From NCBI GenBank assembly GCA_900545175.1, contig UQYF01000014.1, positions 1-57,387 on the forward strand: 57,387 bases of DNA, given 5' to 3'. The translations under genes and the position numbers were made by a program. The DNA comes from an uncultured Eubacteriales bacterium (GTDB lineage Bacteria > Bacillota > Clostridia > Lachnospirales > Lachnospiraceae). A model generated the notes under the pieces. The model ran no database searches, had not been told where the DNA came from, and saw nothing but the letters and a program-made list of their open reading frames with translations. The stretch's first letter is position 1, and the number at the start of each line of letters is the position of its first letter. Below, piece by piece: positions 25,889 through 34,767 of this stretch.

Positions 25889-26054
25889 TCTGCCAGACAG
25901 CAGAAGTATAGCATATGAAGAAGCGTTTCAAAATGAAAAGCTAAATTAAATATACATTTACTTCCGGCTTCAGACTACAAAATCAAGTCATACATTATTA
26001 AGTCATGCAGAATCAAGTCATACAATGACTGAAAATGTAGTGCTAAGTTTACTT

Positions 26055-28160
26055 CTATACCTCGAAGAGCAGGTCGCCATAAGTAGGTATTGGCCAGAAG
26101 TCCTTGTCAACGAGCATCTCAAGCTTATCAGCAGGAGCACGAAGAGCAGCCATATCGGACATGATTGTGTCATGGTAGTAAACTGCTGTGCACTTGGCAC
26201 ATTCCTTCTCACCATTTGCCTGGTCAGCCTTGAGCTTCTCAAGAGCAGCATTCATAGCCTTTAATTCAACTGTAACCTTCTCAAGTCTTTCCTTCTGAAC
26301 ACTTGCATCACAGCCTACAGCCTCAACGGAAGCAATCGAATTGGCAAGCTCAGTTGTGTAGCTGATGACAGCAGGAAGAATCTGCTTAGATGCCATGCTT
26401 ATCATAGTGAGTGCTTCGATGTTGATGTACTTGGTATATGTTTCGTATGTAATCTCCTCACGTGATTCAAGCTCAGCCTTAGTGAAGATACCGAATTTTT
26501 CAAATAAAGATACAGCCTTGTCTGTTGTGAGAGCGCTTGCTGCATCAACCATTGACTTGATGTTAGGAAGTCCTCTCTTCTCAGCCTCAGCAACCCATTC
26601 GTCTGAATAGCCGTTGCCGTTGAAGACAATTCGCTTGTGCTCAGTCATGTACTTCTTGATTAATTCATGAACATCCTTGTCAAAGTCATCTGATTTTTCA
26701 AGAATATCAGCAGCCTCACAGAATGCTTCTGCAACGATTGCGTTGAGAACAGTGTTAGGACTTGCGATTGAATCGGCTGAACCAACCATACGGAACTCGA
26801 ACTTGTTTCCTGTGAAAGCAAAAGGCGAAGTTCTGTTTCTGTCGGTGGCATCCTTTGCAAAATCAGGAAGTGTGGAAACACCTGTGAGAAGCTTGCCGCC
26901 TTCAATGCTGTGTGTAGCTGTACCTGTCTCTATAATCTGGTTAACAACATCCTCAAGCTGATCGCCAAGGAACATTGAAATAATTGCAGGAGGTGCCTCG
27001 TTAGCTCCGAGTCTGTGGTCGTTTCCGACATCGGAAGCGGACTGACGAAGAAGGTCAGCGTGTATATCGACTGCCTTCATTATGCAGGCAAGAACAAGTA
27101 AGAACTGAAGGTTCTCATTAGGTGTGTCGCCCGGATCAATGAGGTTGACACCGTTGTCTGTAACGATTGACCAGTTATCATGCTTACCTGAACCGTTAAC
27201 GCCGGCGAATGGCTTCTCATGGAGAAGACATGTAAGCCCATGACGTGTAGCGACTTTCTTCATGACATCCATAACGAGCTGGTTGTGGTCAACTGCAACA
27301 TTGGCTGTCTCATAGATAGGAGCAAGCTCATGCTGTGCTGGAGCAACCTCGTTATGCTGTGTCTTTGCTGTTACGCCGAGCTTCCAGAGTTCGATGTTAA
27401 TGTCTCTCATGTAAGCACCGATTCTCTCCTTGATGGAACCGAAGTAGTGGTCTTCAAGCTCCTGACCCTTAGGAGCAGGTGCACCAAAGAGTGTACGGCC
27501 TGTATAGATTAAATCTTTTCTTTCGAGATATTTTTCTCTGTCAACAATAAAATATTCCTGCTCAGGACCTACAGATGCTGTAACCTTAGTAGCTTCTGTG
27601 TTGCCAAAAAGCCTTACTATACGAAGTGCCTGTTCACTGATTGCTTCCATAGAACGAAGAAGAGGTGTCTTTTTATCGAGTGCTTCTCCCTTATATGAGC
27701 AGAAGGCTGTAGGTATGCAGAGGATTGCACCTGTAGCATCTTCCTTGACAAAAGCAGGTGAAGTACAGTCCCAAGCCGTGTAGCCTCTGGCTTCGAATGT
27801 AGCTCTTAAGCCGCCTGAAGGAAAAGAAGAAGCATCAGGCTCGCCCTTTATAAGCTCTTTGCCGGAAAACTCCATAATCATCTTACCATCTGCATCAGGA
27901 TGTGTAACAAATGCATCGTGCTTTTCGGCTGTGATACCTGTGAGTGGCTGGAACCAGTGAGTATAGTGTGTTGCACCTTTTTCAACAGCCCAGTCCTTCA
28001 TTGCCTTTGCGATTACATCAGCATCGGAGATTGACAGCTCGCCGCCCTTGTTCATAACATTCATGAGATTTGCAAATACCTTCTTAGGAAGGCGCTCTCT
28101 CATCTTACCAACTGTGAATACATTCTCGCCAAAAATTTCTTCTACATTGATATTGCTCAT
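26055..28160 (-). CDS. glnN: Type III glutamine synthetase (GlnN)
   Basis: ATP-dependent assimilation of ammonia into glutamate. At 701 residues it is far longer than type I (about 450) and matches the GSIII family. The N-terminus (FGENVFTVGKMRERLPKKVF) is GSIII-specific; the catalytic core shows SVGPEQEYFIVD, KTQHNEVAPAQHELAPIYE, LLHEKPFAGVNGSGKHDNWSI and NRTSPFAFTGNKFEFRMVGS. A C-terminal helical part follows (YTTELANSIASVEAVG...). The start ATG 28160 has AAGGAATGG upstream. A leader with an intrinsic terminator (28284-28319) suggests attenuation. It pairs functionally with the ammonium transporter at 49.5 kb. Confidence 0.96.
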   Translation of the reverse strand: MSNINVEEIFGENVFTVGKMRERLPKKVFANLMNVMNKGGELSISDADVIAKAMKDWAVEKGATHYTHWFQPLTGITAEKHDAFVTHPDADGKMIMEFSGKELIKGEPDASSFPSGGLRATFEARGYTAWDCTSPAFVKEDATGAILCIPTAFCSYKGEALDKKTPLLRSMEAISEQALRIVRLFGNTEATKVTASVGPEQEYFIVDREKYLERKDLIYTGRTLFGAPAPKGQELEDHYFGSIKERIGAYMRDINIELWKLGVTAKTQHNEVAPAQHELAPIYETANVAVDHNQLVMDVMKKVATRHGLTCLLHEKPFAGVNGSGKHDNWSIVTDNGVNLIDPGDTPNENLQFLLVLACIMKAVDIHADLLRQSASDVGNDHRLGANEAPPAIISMFLGDQLEDVVNQIIETGTATHSIEGGKLLTGVSTLPDFAKDATDRNRTSPFAFTGNKFEFRMVGSADSIASPNTVLNAIVAEAFCEAADILEKSDDFDKDVHELIKKYMTEHKRIVFNGNGYSDEWVAEAEKRGLPNIKSMVDAASALTTDKAVSLFEKFGIFTKAELESREEITYETYTKYINIEALTMISMASKQILPAVISYTTELANSIASVEAVGCDASVQKERLEKVTVELKAMNAALEKLKADQANGEKECAKCTAVYYHDTIMSDMAALRAPADKLEMLVDKDFWPIPTYGDLLFEV

Positions 28161-28283
28161 TCTTTTCCATTCCTTTCATGCTATAGATTTTTCGTGTTTT
28201 CCATGTCAGGATACAAAATATGACAGGCCTGTATCCGAGCAGTGCATATATGTTTTATATTTCTAAAATTAGACATATATGCA

Positions 28284-28423
28284 TAAAAAAAGGGCATTCC
28301 AACTAAACGGAACGCCCTTGTTCACTCACACGAAATATATGACCTTGTTCCCTAAATATTGGCTTTAGTATTACAAGACATCATTTATGTTAATAAAATA
28401 AACTATAACTCACAAAAATGCAA
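28284..28423 (-). promoter_or_regulatory. glnN promoter and leader terminator (possible attenuator)
   Basis: On the minus strand, TTGCAT (28418-28423) and TATTTT (28395-28400) have a 17-bp spacer. About 70 nt downstream comes GGGCGTTCC/GGAATGCCC followed by seven T (28319-28284), some 120 nt before the glnN start. A weak hairpin (CTAAA/TTTAG) sits between. Full-length glnN mRNA would have to read through this terminator. The sequence is also compatible with a second terminator for fba. Confidence 0.45.
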
Positions 28424-28501
28424 GCCCTTTTTTGAAAAAAACTTATTTTTTTTACTCAGCTATCGAATCTCTGTAATGTTTGAACACATAAATCATAATA
28501 A

Positions 28502-28537
28502 ATATAACTCAGAATGGATAACCATCCTGAGTTATAT
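28502..28537 (-). terminator. Hairpin downstream of fba
   Basis: ATATAACTCAG and CTGAGTTATAT pair, with ATGG/CCAT inside, then an AT-rich tail with several T in the minus direction. It lies beyond repeat copy B. Confidence 0.55.
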
Positions 28538-28543
28538 ATGAGA

Positions 28544-28706
28544 GTAAAGCGGACATTCGCAATCCGCTTTCGCTACTTGCTCATGAACGCAGTCGCTTTG
28601 CGAACTGTCAGTGGGAGCTTTTAACTCCCACTGACATAAGCATCCCCTTACCCACCGCTTAGTGCTCTACACACTTGAAGCGGGGGATTGCTTATTCTGC
28701 GTTCAA
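28544..28706 (-). repeat. 163-nt structured repeat, copy B
   Basis: It differs from copy A (8058-8220) at 2 of 163 positions, both in the single-stranded stretch between the second and third hairpins. All stems are conserved. Like copy A it lies sense-oriented directly after a gene: it begins six bases past the fba stop codon. Confidence 0.85.
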
Positions 28707-28711
28707 GTCAA

Positions 28712-29575
28712 TCAAGCCTTGCCGACTGAGCCGAATAATTCCATCTTTTCTTTAACAGTTTCCTTGATTGCAGCTGTACCAGGAGCTAAAAGCTTACGTG
28801 GGTCAAAGCCCTTGCCCTCTAAGTCCTTGCCTGCTTCGATGTACTTACGTGTAGCATCTGCGAAGGATAACTGGCATTCTGTGTTAACATTAATCTTGGC
28901 TACGCCGAGAGAAATTGCTTTCTTAATCATATCAGCAGGGATGCCTGTACCACCGTGAAGAACGAGAGGCATATCGCCTGTGAGTTCCTTAACTGCTGCA
29001 AGTGTCTCAAAACTTAGACCTTTCCAGTTAGCAGGGTACTTACCGTGAATGTTACCGATACCTGCTGCAAGCATTGTTACACCGAGGTCTGCAATAGACT
29101 TACACTCGTTAGGGTCTGCACATTCACCCATACCGATAACGCCGTCCTCTTCGCCGCCGATTGAACCTACCTCAGCCTCAAGAGACATATTGTGCTCTGC
29201 ACAAATCTTAACTAATTCCTTAGTCTTAGCAATATTCTCCTCGATAGGGTAGTGTGAACCATCAAACATTATTGAAGAGAAACCTGCCTCAACACACTTA
29301 AGGCATCCTTCGTATGAACCATGGTCTAAGTGAAGAGCGACAGGAACTGTTATGTTAAGCTCCTCCATCATACCCTTAACCATACCAACTACTGTCTTAT
29401 AGCCTGTCATATACTTACCGGCACCCTCAGAAACACCAAGGATAACAGGGGAATTAAGCTCCTGCGCTGTTGTGAGAATAGCCTTTGTCCACTCAAGATT
29501 GTTAATATTAAACTGGCCAACTGCATAGTGACCTGCAACTGCCTTTTCAAGCATCTCTTTAGCTGTTACTAACAT
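28712..29575 (-). CDS. fba: Class II fructose-bisphosphate aldolase
   Basis: Zinc-dependent glycolytic aldolase of 287 residues. Visible signatures are HLDHGSYEGCLKCVEAGFSSIMFDGSH (zinc His and active-site Asp), EAEVGSIGGEEDG, AAGIGNIHGKYPANWKGL, LVLHGGTGIP and the phosphate-binding KINVNTE. ATG 29575 follows GGAGG. It is followed by repeat copy B and a hairpin. Length and motifs are complete. Confidence 0.96.
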   Translation of the reverse strand: MLVTAKEMLEKAVAGHYAVGQFNINNLEWTKAILTTAQELNSPVILGVSEGAGKYMTGYKTVVGMVKGMMEELNITVPVALHLDHGSYEGCLKCVEAGFSSIMFDGSHYPIEENIAKTKELVKICAEHNMSLEAEVGSIGGEEDGVIGMGECADPNECKSIADLGVTMLAAGIGNIHGKYPANWKGLSFETLAAVKELTGDMPLVLHGGTGIPADMIKKAISLGVAKINVNTECQLSFADATRKYIEAGKDLEGKGFDPRKLLAPGTAAIKETVKEKMELFGSVGKA

Positions 29576-29671
29576 AGGAATACCTCCGATATTGTTATTA
29601 TTTTGACAATATTATAACACATAAAGAAAAAAAGGGAATAGGGAAAATTATAAAAACTGTGTGAATTTAAA

Positions 29672-32600
29672 TTATCTGGCATTATATTTCAGTATGGTCT
29701 TAATTTTGTTTGTAAGCGAGCTGTTCACATCATAGATGACATTGCGTTTCTGGCATGAGCTGCCTTTATAACCGAAAGCTATTGTATCGCTGTAGGTAGA
29801 GTTGGCAGGGTAGAGCGGCATAAAAAAGCTGTGTAAATATATATATTCCCTTTTTTCGGGATTTATTACGGTGTTTTTTAAGTCAGGGTCGCCATCATAT
29901 ATAGGATTTATAAATTTTTTTATTGAACCAAAATCAGCAGATACACTGTCGACATAGCCGAAGACATATATCCGAAGCCTGCCTTCGTGTCCGCCTGTAA
30001 ACGATGTGCCAAAAGCTTTGTAGGATGTGTTTTCGATAAAGGCTTCCATGCGGAAATTATCTCGGATATACGCATAGTAAGGTGGGGAAAGTTCATTGAA
30101 ATCATAAATCGTCTCGTCAATATCGTGGAAGCCTATCTCTTCAGCCTTCACCGGAGCCCCTGTCTGCTTTGTTCCAAAGTCATACTGTGTTATGGGAAGA
30201 GAGGCTGTGTTGCCAAGCTTATCCCTTGCAATTACCTGCATGGTAACTTTTTCAACATTTTCGGAGTCATCAAGGCAGTCATACAGTGTGTAACGGCAGG
30301 TGTATGTGCCTCCGTCCGGTGTAAATGGGAAGTCGGCGCTGTTAGAGCTGTCGGATGCATCGCTTATGTGCAGCGTGAAGCTTTCAACGCCGGAGATTTC
30401 ATCATATGGGTCGTAGATTGTCATGACTGCATAAGGTGTATCTGTTATGTTCTCGTCATACAGACCCAGCATCTCATTATTCTCAACATACTTTACGGTT
30501 CCCACAGGCGCAGTGTTGTCAAAGACGTAGATGCCGTATATATGGCAGGCTTTTGCTGTGTCAATGGCTGTCGGGCTTACTGAGCTGTTGCCGGAAGCAT
30601 CCTTTATCTGCCTTACAAAGAGATAGTAATAACCGTCAAGCGATGCGCCAAGCTCAGGAAGTGTGACGGTAAAGCCTTCCGGAAGAGGGGCATCACAGTA
30701 GCTGTTCCATTGTGAAGGGAGCGTATCCGGGGAAAGCGAAAAGCCGTATTCGTATATGTTGTCGGCAGAAAGCCCTGAGCCGTGTTCGGTGACTGTTATG
30801 GTGATGTCGATGCTCTTTACGGAATTGTTGTCCGCATCCGGGTTTTCCGTGTGCGTAGGTGTCACGTTAATCTCCGGCTCCGATGTATCCTTCCATGACG
30901 GATAAAGGTGAACAATGCCGCCGTTTACGGCTGTAAGGTTCCATTTTCTGTTGCCGCCGCTTCCGGCATACACGGTAAGAAGTTCATTTGCATACCAGCC
31001 CGATATCTCATATTCATCAAGTGAGTATGTGTCCTGTGGAGCCGGAATGAAGCTTTCACTGTCATATGTGAACATGGCACTGTAGTATTCATTTTCATTC
31101 CATGTCCAGTCTGCGGCATTACCACCACTGAGCTTTTTGTTTAACTGGCCTAATGCATGTTCAGGGACGGCACTGTGAAGCCTTACCTCATATGTCACAG
31201 GCATCCACTTTGCGGTGGCTGTCATGTCAGATGTGTAATGCCATATGTCGCTGCCGCTTACCGGCATGTCATCTATGTACCAGCCTTCAAATATCCAGCC
31301 TTCAAGCTTTGGCTGCGGGAGGCTTCCGATGCTCTTGTCAAATGAAACCGTGCGTGACTTCTCGTCAGCTCCGGTAATCTCATGGGATGCATTTTCCGGC
31401 TTGCTGTAGTCAAATGCCAGCGTGTATTCAGATGCCTTCCACTGTGCGTAAAGGGTTGCGGTTCCTCCCGGAATGAGTGTAAGGTTTATAACCCGGGCCT
31501 CATCTTCATAACAGCTGCCATTGTCTGCCGTTCCGTCAGGGCTTTTGTTCCAGCCGGCAAAGGTATATCCTTCACGCACAAAGTTATTGGCAGGAAGCTT
31601 TTCCCTCACTTCGTAGTACATTGTGACATCCTGCATTTCTCCGGATGCGCGTGTGCTTCCGCTGTAATTATCATTCTTTTCGAAATGTACTGTATAGGCG
31701 TTTGGTATCCAGTGTGCAAAGAGCCTTACATCACTTAATCCCTTCCAGACTGCGTTATCTGGAATTACATCTCCGTTTTTGTCAATCTTGACAAGGAAAG
31801 GCTTCTTAGACGTATTACCGAGCCTGTCGGATACTGTAAGGCAGTAAAGCGATACGCTCTCAGTTCCGAAGTAGAACTGTCTGCTGTCCGTTATGTCACC
31901 GCCGTCAACGGCAATGCCGTTAAAGTTGGTAAGCTGTGCGGACGCAATGCCCGAATGAGGGTCTGAAATGTCAAAGGCTACTGTTGTTCCTTCGGCAAAC
32001 CAGCCGTATGAGCTGTCCACACGGCTCAGATCAGGTGCCGTATTGTCAAAGTAGTATGGTCCAAAACGGTGGCAGGAATCTGCTGTAAGCATATTCGCAT
32101 CTGTTTCTGACTTGTTTCCGGATTTGTCTTCAATGCGTTTTACCCATAAGTAATAGGTTCCCGTAAGACCGCTTCCTATGGTAAAGGCGGAGCCGCTGGC
32201 ATAATCCGTCCATTCTCCGTCAGAGGAGGCGGCATTCCTGTCGGGTTTGGAATCATTCATTGTGATGCAGTACCGGTATGAGTTTGCCTGATAGAGTTCA
32301 TCATTGTCAGATGCCGTTATTGTTATATCTAAGGATGTGGTGTAGCTGTCTGTAGCAGAAGGCGATACGGTAACTGTCGGCGGCGTGATGTCCTTCCATC
32401 CGGCATATGCTGTTACATTTCCGGCATGTTTCCATACCGCATTGCTTCCGCCGGCAGACCAGTATGAGCCTTTGACTGCATTTCCTGATGCATCCCATAT
32501 GGATTCGCTGTCATCAGAACTTCCTGCTTTCCAGCCGGTGAATTCATAGCCGGGTCTTGCGGCTGTGATATTCGGGATGCTGTTTCCGGCAGCTGCATCG

Positions 32601-34603
32601 AAGGTTACTGTAAGACCTTTTTTTGCATTGCTGCTTATCGTTCCGCCGTTGCCGTCAAAGGCTACGGTATACTTATTCGGTGTGGCATTTGCAGTAAGCG
32701 TGACATCCTGTGCAGGGATGGAAAATTTGTGCTGCTTGGCTGATTCGGAAAAGGTTCCTGTCCAGCCGCTCCATGTGTAGCCGGTCTTTGTCACGGCATC
32801 AACTGTTGCGTTTGTTCCGTAATCGTATGCTCCGGCTCCTGAGACGGATGAGATGCCTGTGCCTTTTTTCAGCGTGAGGGTGTATCTGTTTATTTTCCAC
32901 TGTGCATAGAGATTAATGTCGGCGGTCATGACAGGAGTGCTGCCGACAGCATGGGAGGTTCCCTTGCCGTCAGCCCTGGTATTCCATCCGGCAAAGGAGT
33001 AGCCTGTCCTTGTAAAGCCGTTCTTTGCAACGGTGGCTTTGGTGTTGTAGTTTACGGTCTGTGACGGTGTGGAGCCGCCTGTGTTCTTGTTGCCGTGGTA
33101 TGCAAGAGTATATGTGTCCCATACATGGTACACATTGGTGGAATCTGCCTTTAATACGGTCCACGAAGCCTTGTCCGCATGGTCATAGTGGCAGTGGTCA
33201 AACGTGACATCATCTGCATGTGATGCCGCACTGAATGTGCTGCCATAGTCTGCCGCATAGGTTTTGCTTTTCTGGAAGACTCCGTTCCTGTAAAAGTTCA
33301 GTGTCTGCGTGAATTTTTTCTTTGTGTAATAGACATTGGCTGAGCCTGCACCGGATACGGTCCATGTTGATGCGCTGATGCCTGAGTACTCGTATCCTTC
33401 ACCGAAGCTTGAATCCCCTCTGTGTGAGTATGCATCAAATTCGGTGCCGTAGGCGGCATCACACGTTACGGTTTTGCTGTTATCCTTCGTGCCGTCCTTA
33501 TAAAAATACAGTGTCTGTGTATATTTCTTTCCTGTGTAGTAGACATCGGCTGAGCTGTCAGCGGTCACTATCCAGCTTGTTCCGCTTATGCCTGAATACT
33601 CGTACTGATCGCCAAAGGATGAGTCCGCCCTGTGGTCATATGCGTTGAATGTTGTGTTTTTGTCAACGGAATAGGTCTTTGTCTTTGTGTCGTCCTTTGT
33701 GCCGTTTTTGTAAAAATACAGTGTTACCGTAAAGGAATCCTGTATCCAGTACGCATAAAGTGAGGTGTCCGAGGTTCCCCTCCACACTGCAGTGCCGTCA
33801 TCCGCAGACCAGTATGTTCCCTTAACTGCCTTGCCGGATGTATTGTAGGCTTTTGTGCCTCTGCCGTCTTTCTGGGTGTACCAGCCGCCGAAGGAGTAAC
33901 CTGCCTTTGCCGGAACGGATGCAGTGTTGTTATCACCGGTATTTACCGTGACAGTCTTTGCAGATGAGCTTTCGCCGTTCCCGGGATAAAAGGTGAGCGT
34001 ATAGCTGTTGGGAACCCATGCCGTGAAGGTTATCTTCTTTCCTTCATACAGGTTCTCGCCATCGTGCCCCGACCAGCCACAGTCTGTATGGCCGAATGCA
34101 CATGCACCACAATGGCAGCATTCACTCGTACCGAGCACGTATATTGTCCCATCATCGGATATGCATCCCCAGTATGAGGTATATGCCTTTATATCTGCAC
34201 CGCAGTTGGAGCATGTGACATCCTTTGCTGTTCTTGTGAGCCTGTAGATTTCCTGTGCAGAGGTTACTTTTGTGTACCCGGCTTCACCTGCGTGGGGCAG
34301 GCTGCTGTCGTCAGGTGTACCATGTGCCAGGTCAACATAGTCCGTGAGCGGCTGGCTGCCGAATACATAATCTCCTTCCATGCCGCTTCCGTCAAACCAT
34401 GCATATACATCCTGTACAATCCCCGGCATTATGCCTGCGGCCAGGAATGCAGTGATGAATGCCAGAAGCAGTGACATGATTCTTATACATACGGCTGTTT
34501 TCGGATATGTGGTAATTCTTCTGTATGTGCCGGCTTTATTATGCTGTTTATAGTGTGTGTGGCTTTTATAAGCCCCATCCGTGTTATTTTTCACTGTTGC
34601 CAT
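29672..34603 (-). CDS. Giant secreted InlB-repeat surface protein (1643 residues)
   Basis: Long N-terminal basic region, then a hydrophobic segment (about 42-63) with a likely signal cleavage after residue 68 (DVYA). Residues about 129-175 hold a cysteine-rich cluster (CSNCG, CCHCGAC, HTDCGW) that could bind metal. Then comes a long run of InlB B-type/Flg_new repeats (GYSFGGWYTQKDGRGT type), including three or four tighter units of about 62 residues (TLYFYKDGTKDNSKT...). Two Ig-like segments begin near ITPPTVTVSPS and TSEPEINVTP. No LPXTG anchor or C-terminal helix is seen. ATG 34603 follows AGGAGG. It is probably an adhesin or other extracellular binding protein; the ligand is unknown. It is the most downstream member of the island. 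Confidence 0.85.
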   Translation of the reverse strand: MATVKNNTDGAYKSHTHYKQHNKAGTYRRITTYPKTAVCIRIMSLLLAFITAFLAAGIMPGIVQDVYAWFDGSGMEGDYVFGSQPLTDYVDLAHGTPDDSSLPHAGEAGYTKVTSAQEIYRLTRTAKDVTCSNCGADIKAYTSYWGCISDDGTIYVLGTSECCHCGACAFGHTDCGWSGHDGENLYEGKKITFTAWVPNSYTLTFYPGNGESSSAKTVTVNTGDNNTASVPAKAGYSFGGWYTQKDGRGTKAYNTSGKAVKGTYWSADDGTAVWRGTSDTSLYAYWIQDSFTVTLYFYKNGTKDDTKTKTYSVDKNTTFNAYDHRADSSFGDQYEYSGISGTSWIVTADSSADVYYTGKKYTQTLYFYKDGTKDNSKTVTCDAAYGTEFDAYSHRGDSSFGEGYEYSGISASTWTVSGAGSANVYYTKKKFTQTLNFYRNGVFQKSKTYAADYGSTFSAASHADDVTFDHCHYDHADKASWTVLKADSTNVYHVWDTYTLAYHGNKNTGGSTPSQTVNYNTKATVAKNGFTRTGYSFAGWNTRADGKGTSHAVGSTPVMTADINLYAQWKINRYTLTLKKGTGISSVSGAGAYDYGTNATVDAVTKTGYTWSGWTGTFSESAKQHKFSIPAQDVTLTANATPNKYTVAFDGNGGTISSNAKKGLTVTFDAAAGNSIPNITAARPGYEFTGWKAGSSDDSESIWDASGNAVKGSYWSAGGSNAVWKHAGNVTAYAGWKDITPPTVTVSPSATDSYTTSLDITITASDNDELYQANSYRYCITMNDSKPDRNAASSDGEWTDYASGSAFTIGSGLTGTYYLWVKRIEDKSGNKSETDANMLTADSCHRFGPYYFDNTAPDLSRVDSSYGWFAEGTTVAFDISDPHSGIASAQLTNFNGIAVDGGDITDSRQFYFGTESVSLYCLTVSDRLGNTSKKPFLVKIDKNGDVIPDNAVWKGLSDVRLFAHWIPNAYTVHFEKNDNYSGSTRASGEMQDVTMYYEVREKLPANNFVREGYTFAGWNKSPDGTADNGSCYEDEARVINLTLIPGGTATLYAQWKASEYTLAFDYSKPENASHEITGADEKSRTVSFDKSIGSLPQPKLEGWIFEGWYIDDMPVSGSDIWHYTSDMTATAKWMPVTYEVRLHSAVPEHALGQLNKKLSGGNAADWTWNENEYYSAMFTYDSESFIPAPQDTYSLDEYEISGWYANELLTVYAGSGGNRKWNLTAVNGGIVHLYPSWKDTSEPEINVTPTHTENPDADNNSVKSIDITITVTEHGSGLSADNIYEYGFSLSPDTLPSQWNSYCDAPLPEGFTVTLPELGASLDGYYYLFVRQIKDASGNSSVSPTAIDTAKACHIYGIYVFDNTAPVGTVKYVENNEMLGLYDENITDTPYAVMTIYDPYDEISGVESFTLHISDASDSSNSADFPFTPDGGTYTCRYTLYDCLDDSENVEKVTMQVIARDKLGNTASLPITQYDFGTKQTGAPVKAEEIGFHDIDETIYDFNELSPPYYAYIRDNFRMEAFIENTSYKAFGTSFTGGHEGRLRIYVFGYVDSVSADFGSIKKFINPIYDGDPDLKNTVINPEKREYIYLHSFFMPLYPANSTYSDTIAFGYKGSSCQKRNVIYDVNSSLTNKIKTILKYNAR

Positions 34604-34767
34604 TTTTCCTCCTGTAATATTTTTATATTTAATTTACCGTCCGGTTCTGTTTTAATTATTCAGGCTTTATGATGTTGTTAAATGTGGTTTTCATATTCAG
34701 CACGGCTTTAATGTTCAGCTTTGTTTTTCATGCTGGTTTTTACGAATGGCACCCCGCATCAGATTAT

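Noticed and set aside
28345..28365. ANTAR-type first hairpin in the glnN leader
   Set aside because: The loop is seven bases and lacks the expected hexaloop pattern, and the stem is weak.
28359..28541. 60-codon plus-strand frame between glnN and fba
   Set aside because: It overlaps the glnN promoter and the fba hairpin, has no ribosome site, and the translation is AT-driven.
29987..34474. Many plus-strand frames opposite the giant surface gene
   Set aside because: They are antisense shadows with Cys/His/Arg-rich, unprotein-like composition; the minus-strand gene is continuous with signal peptide and repeats.
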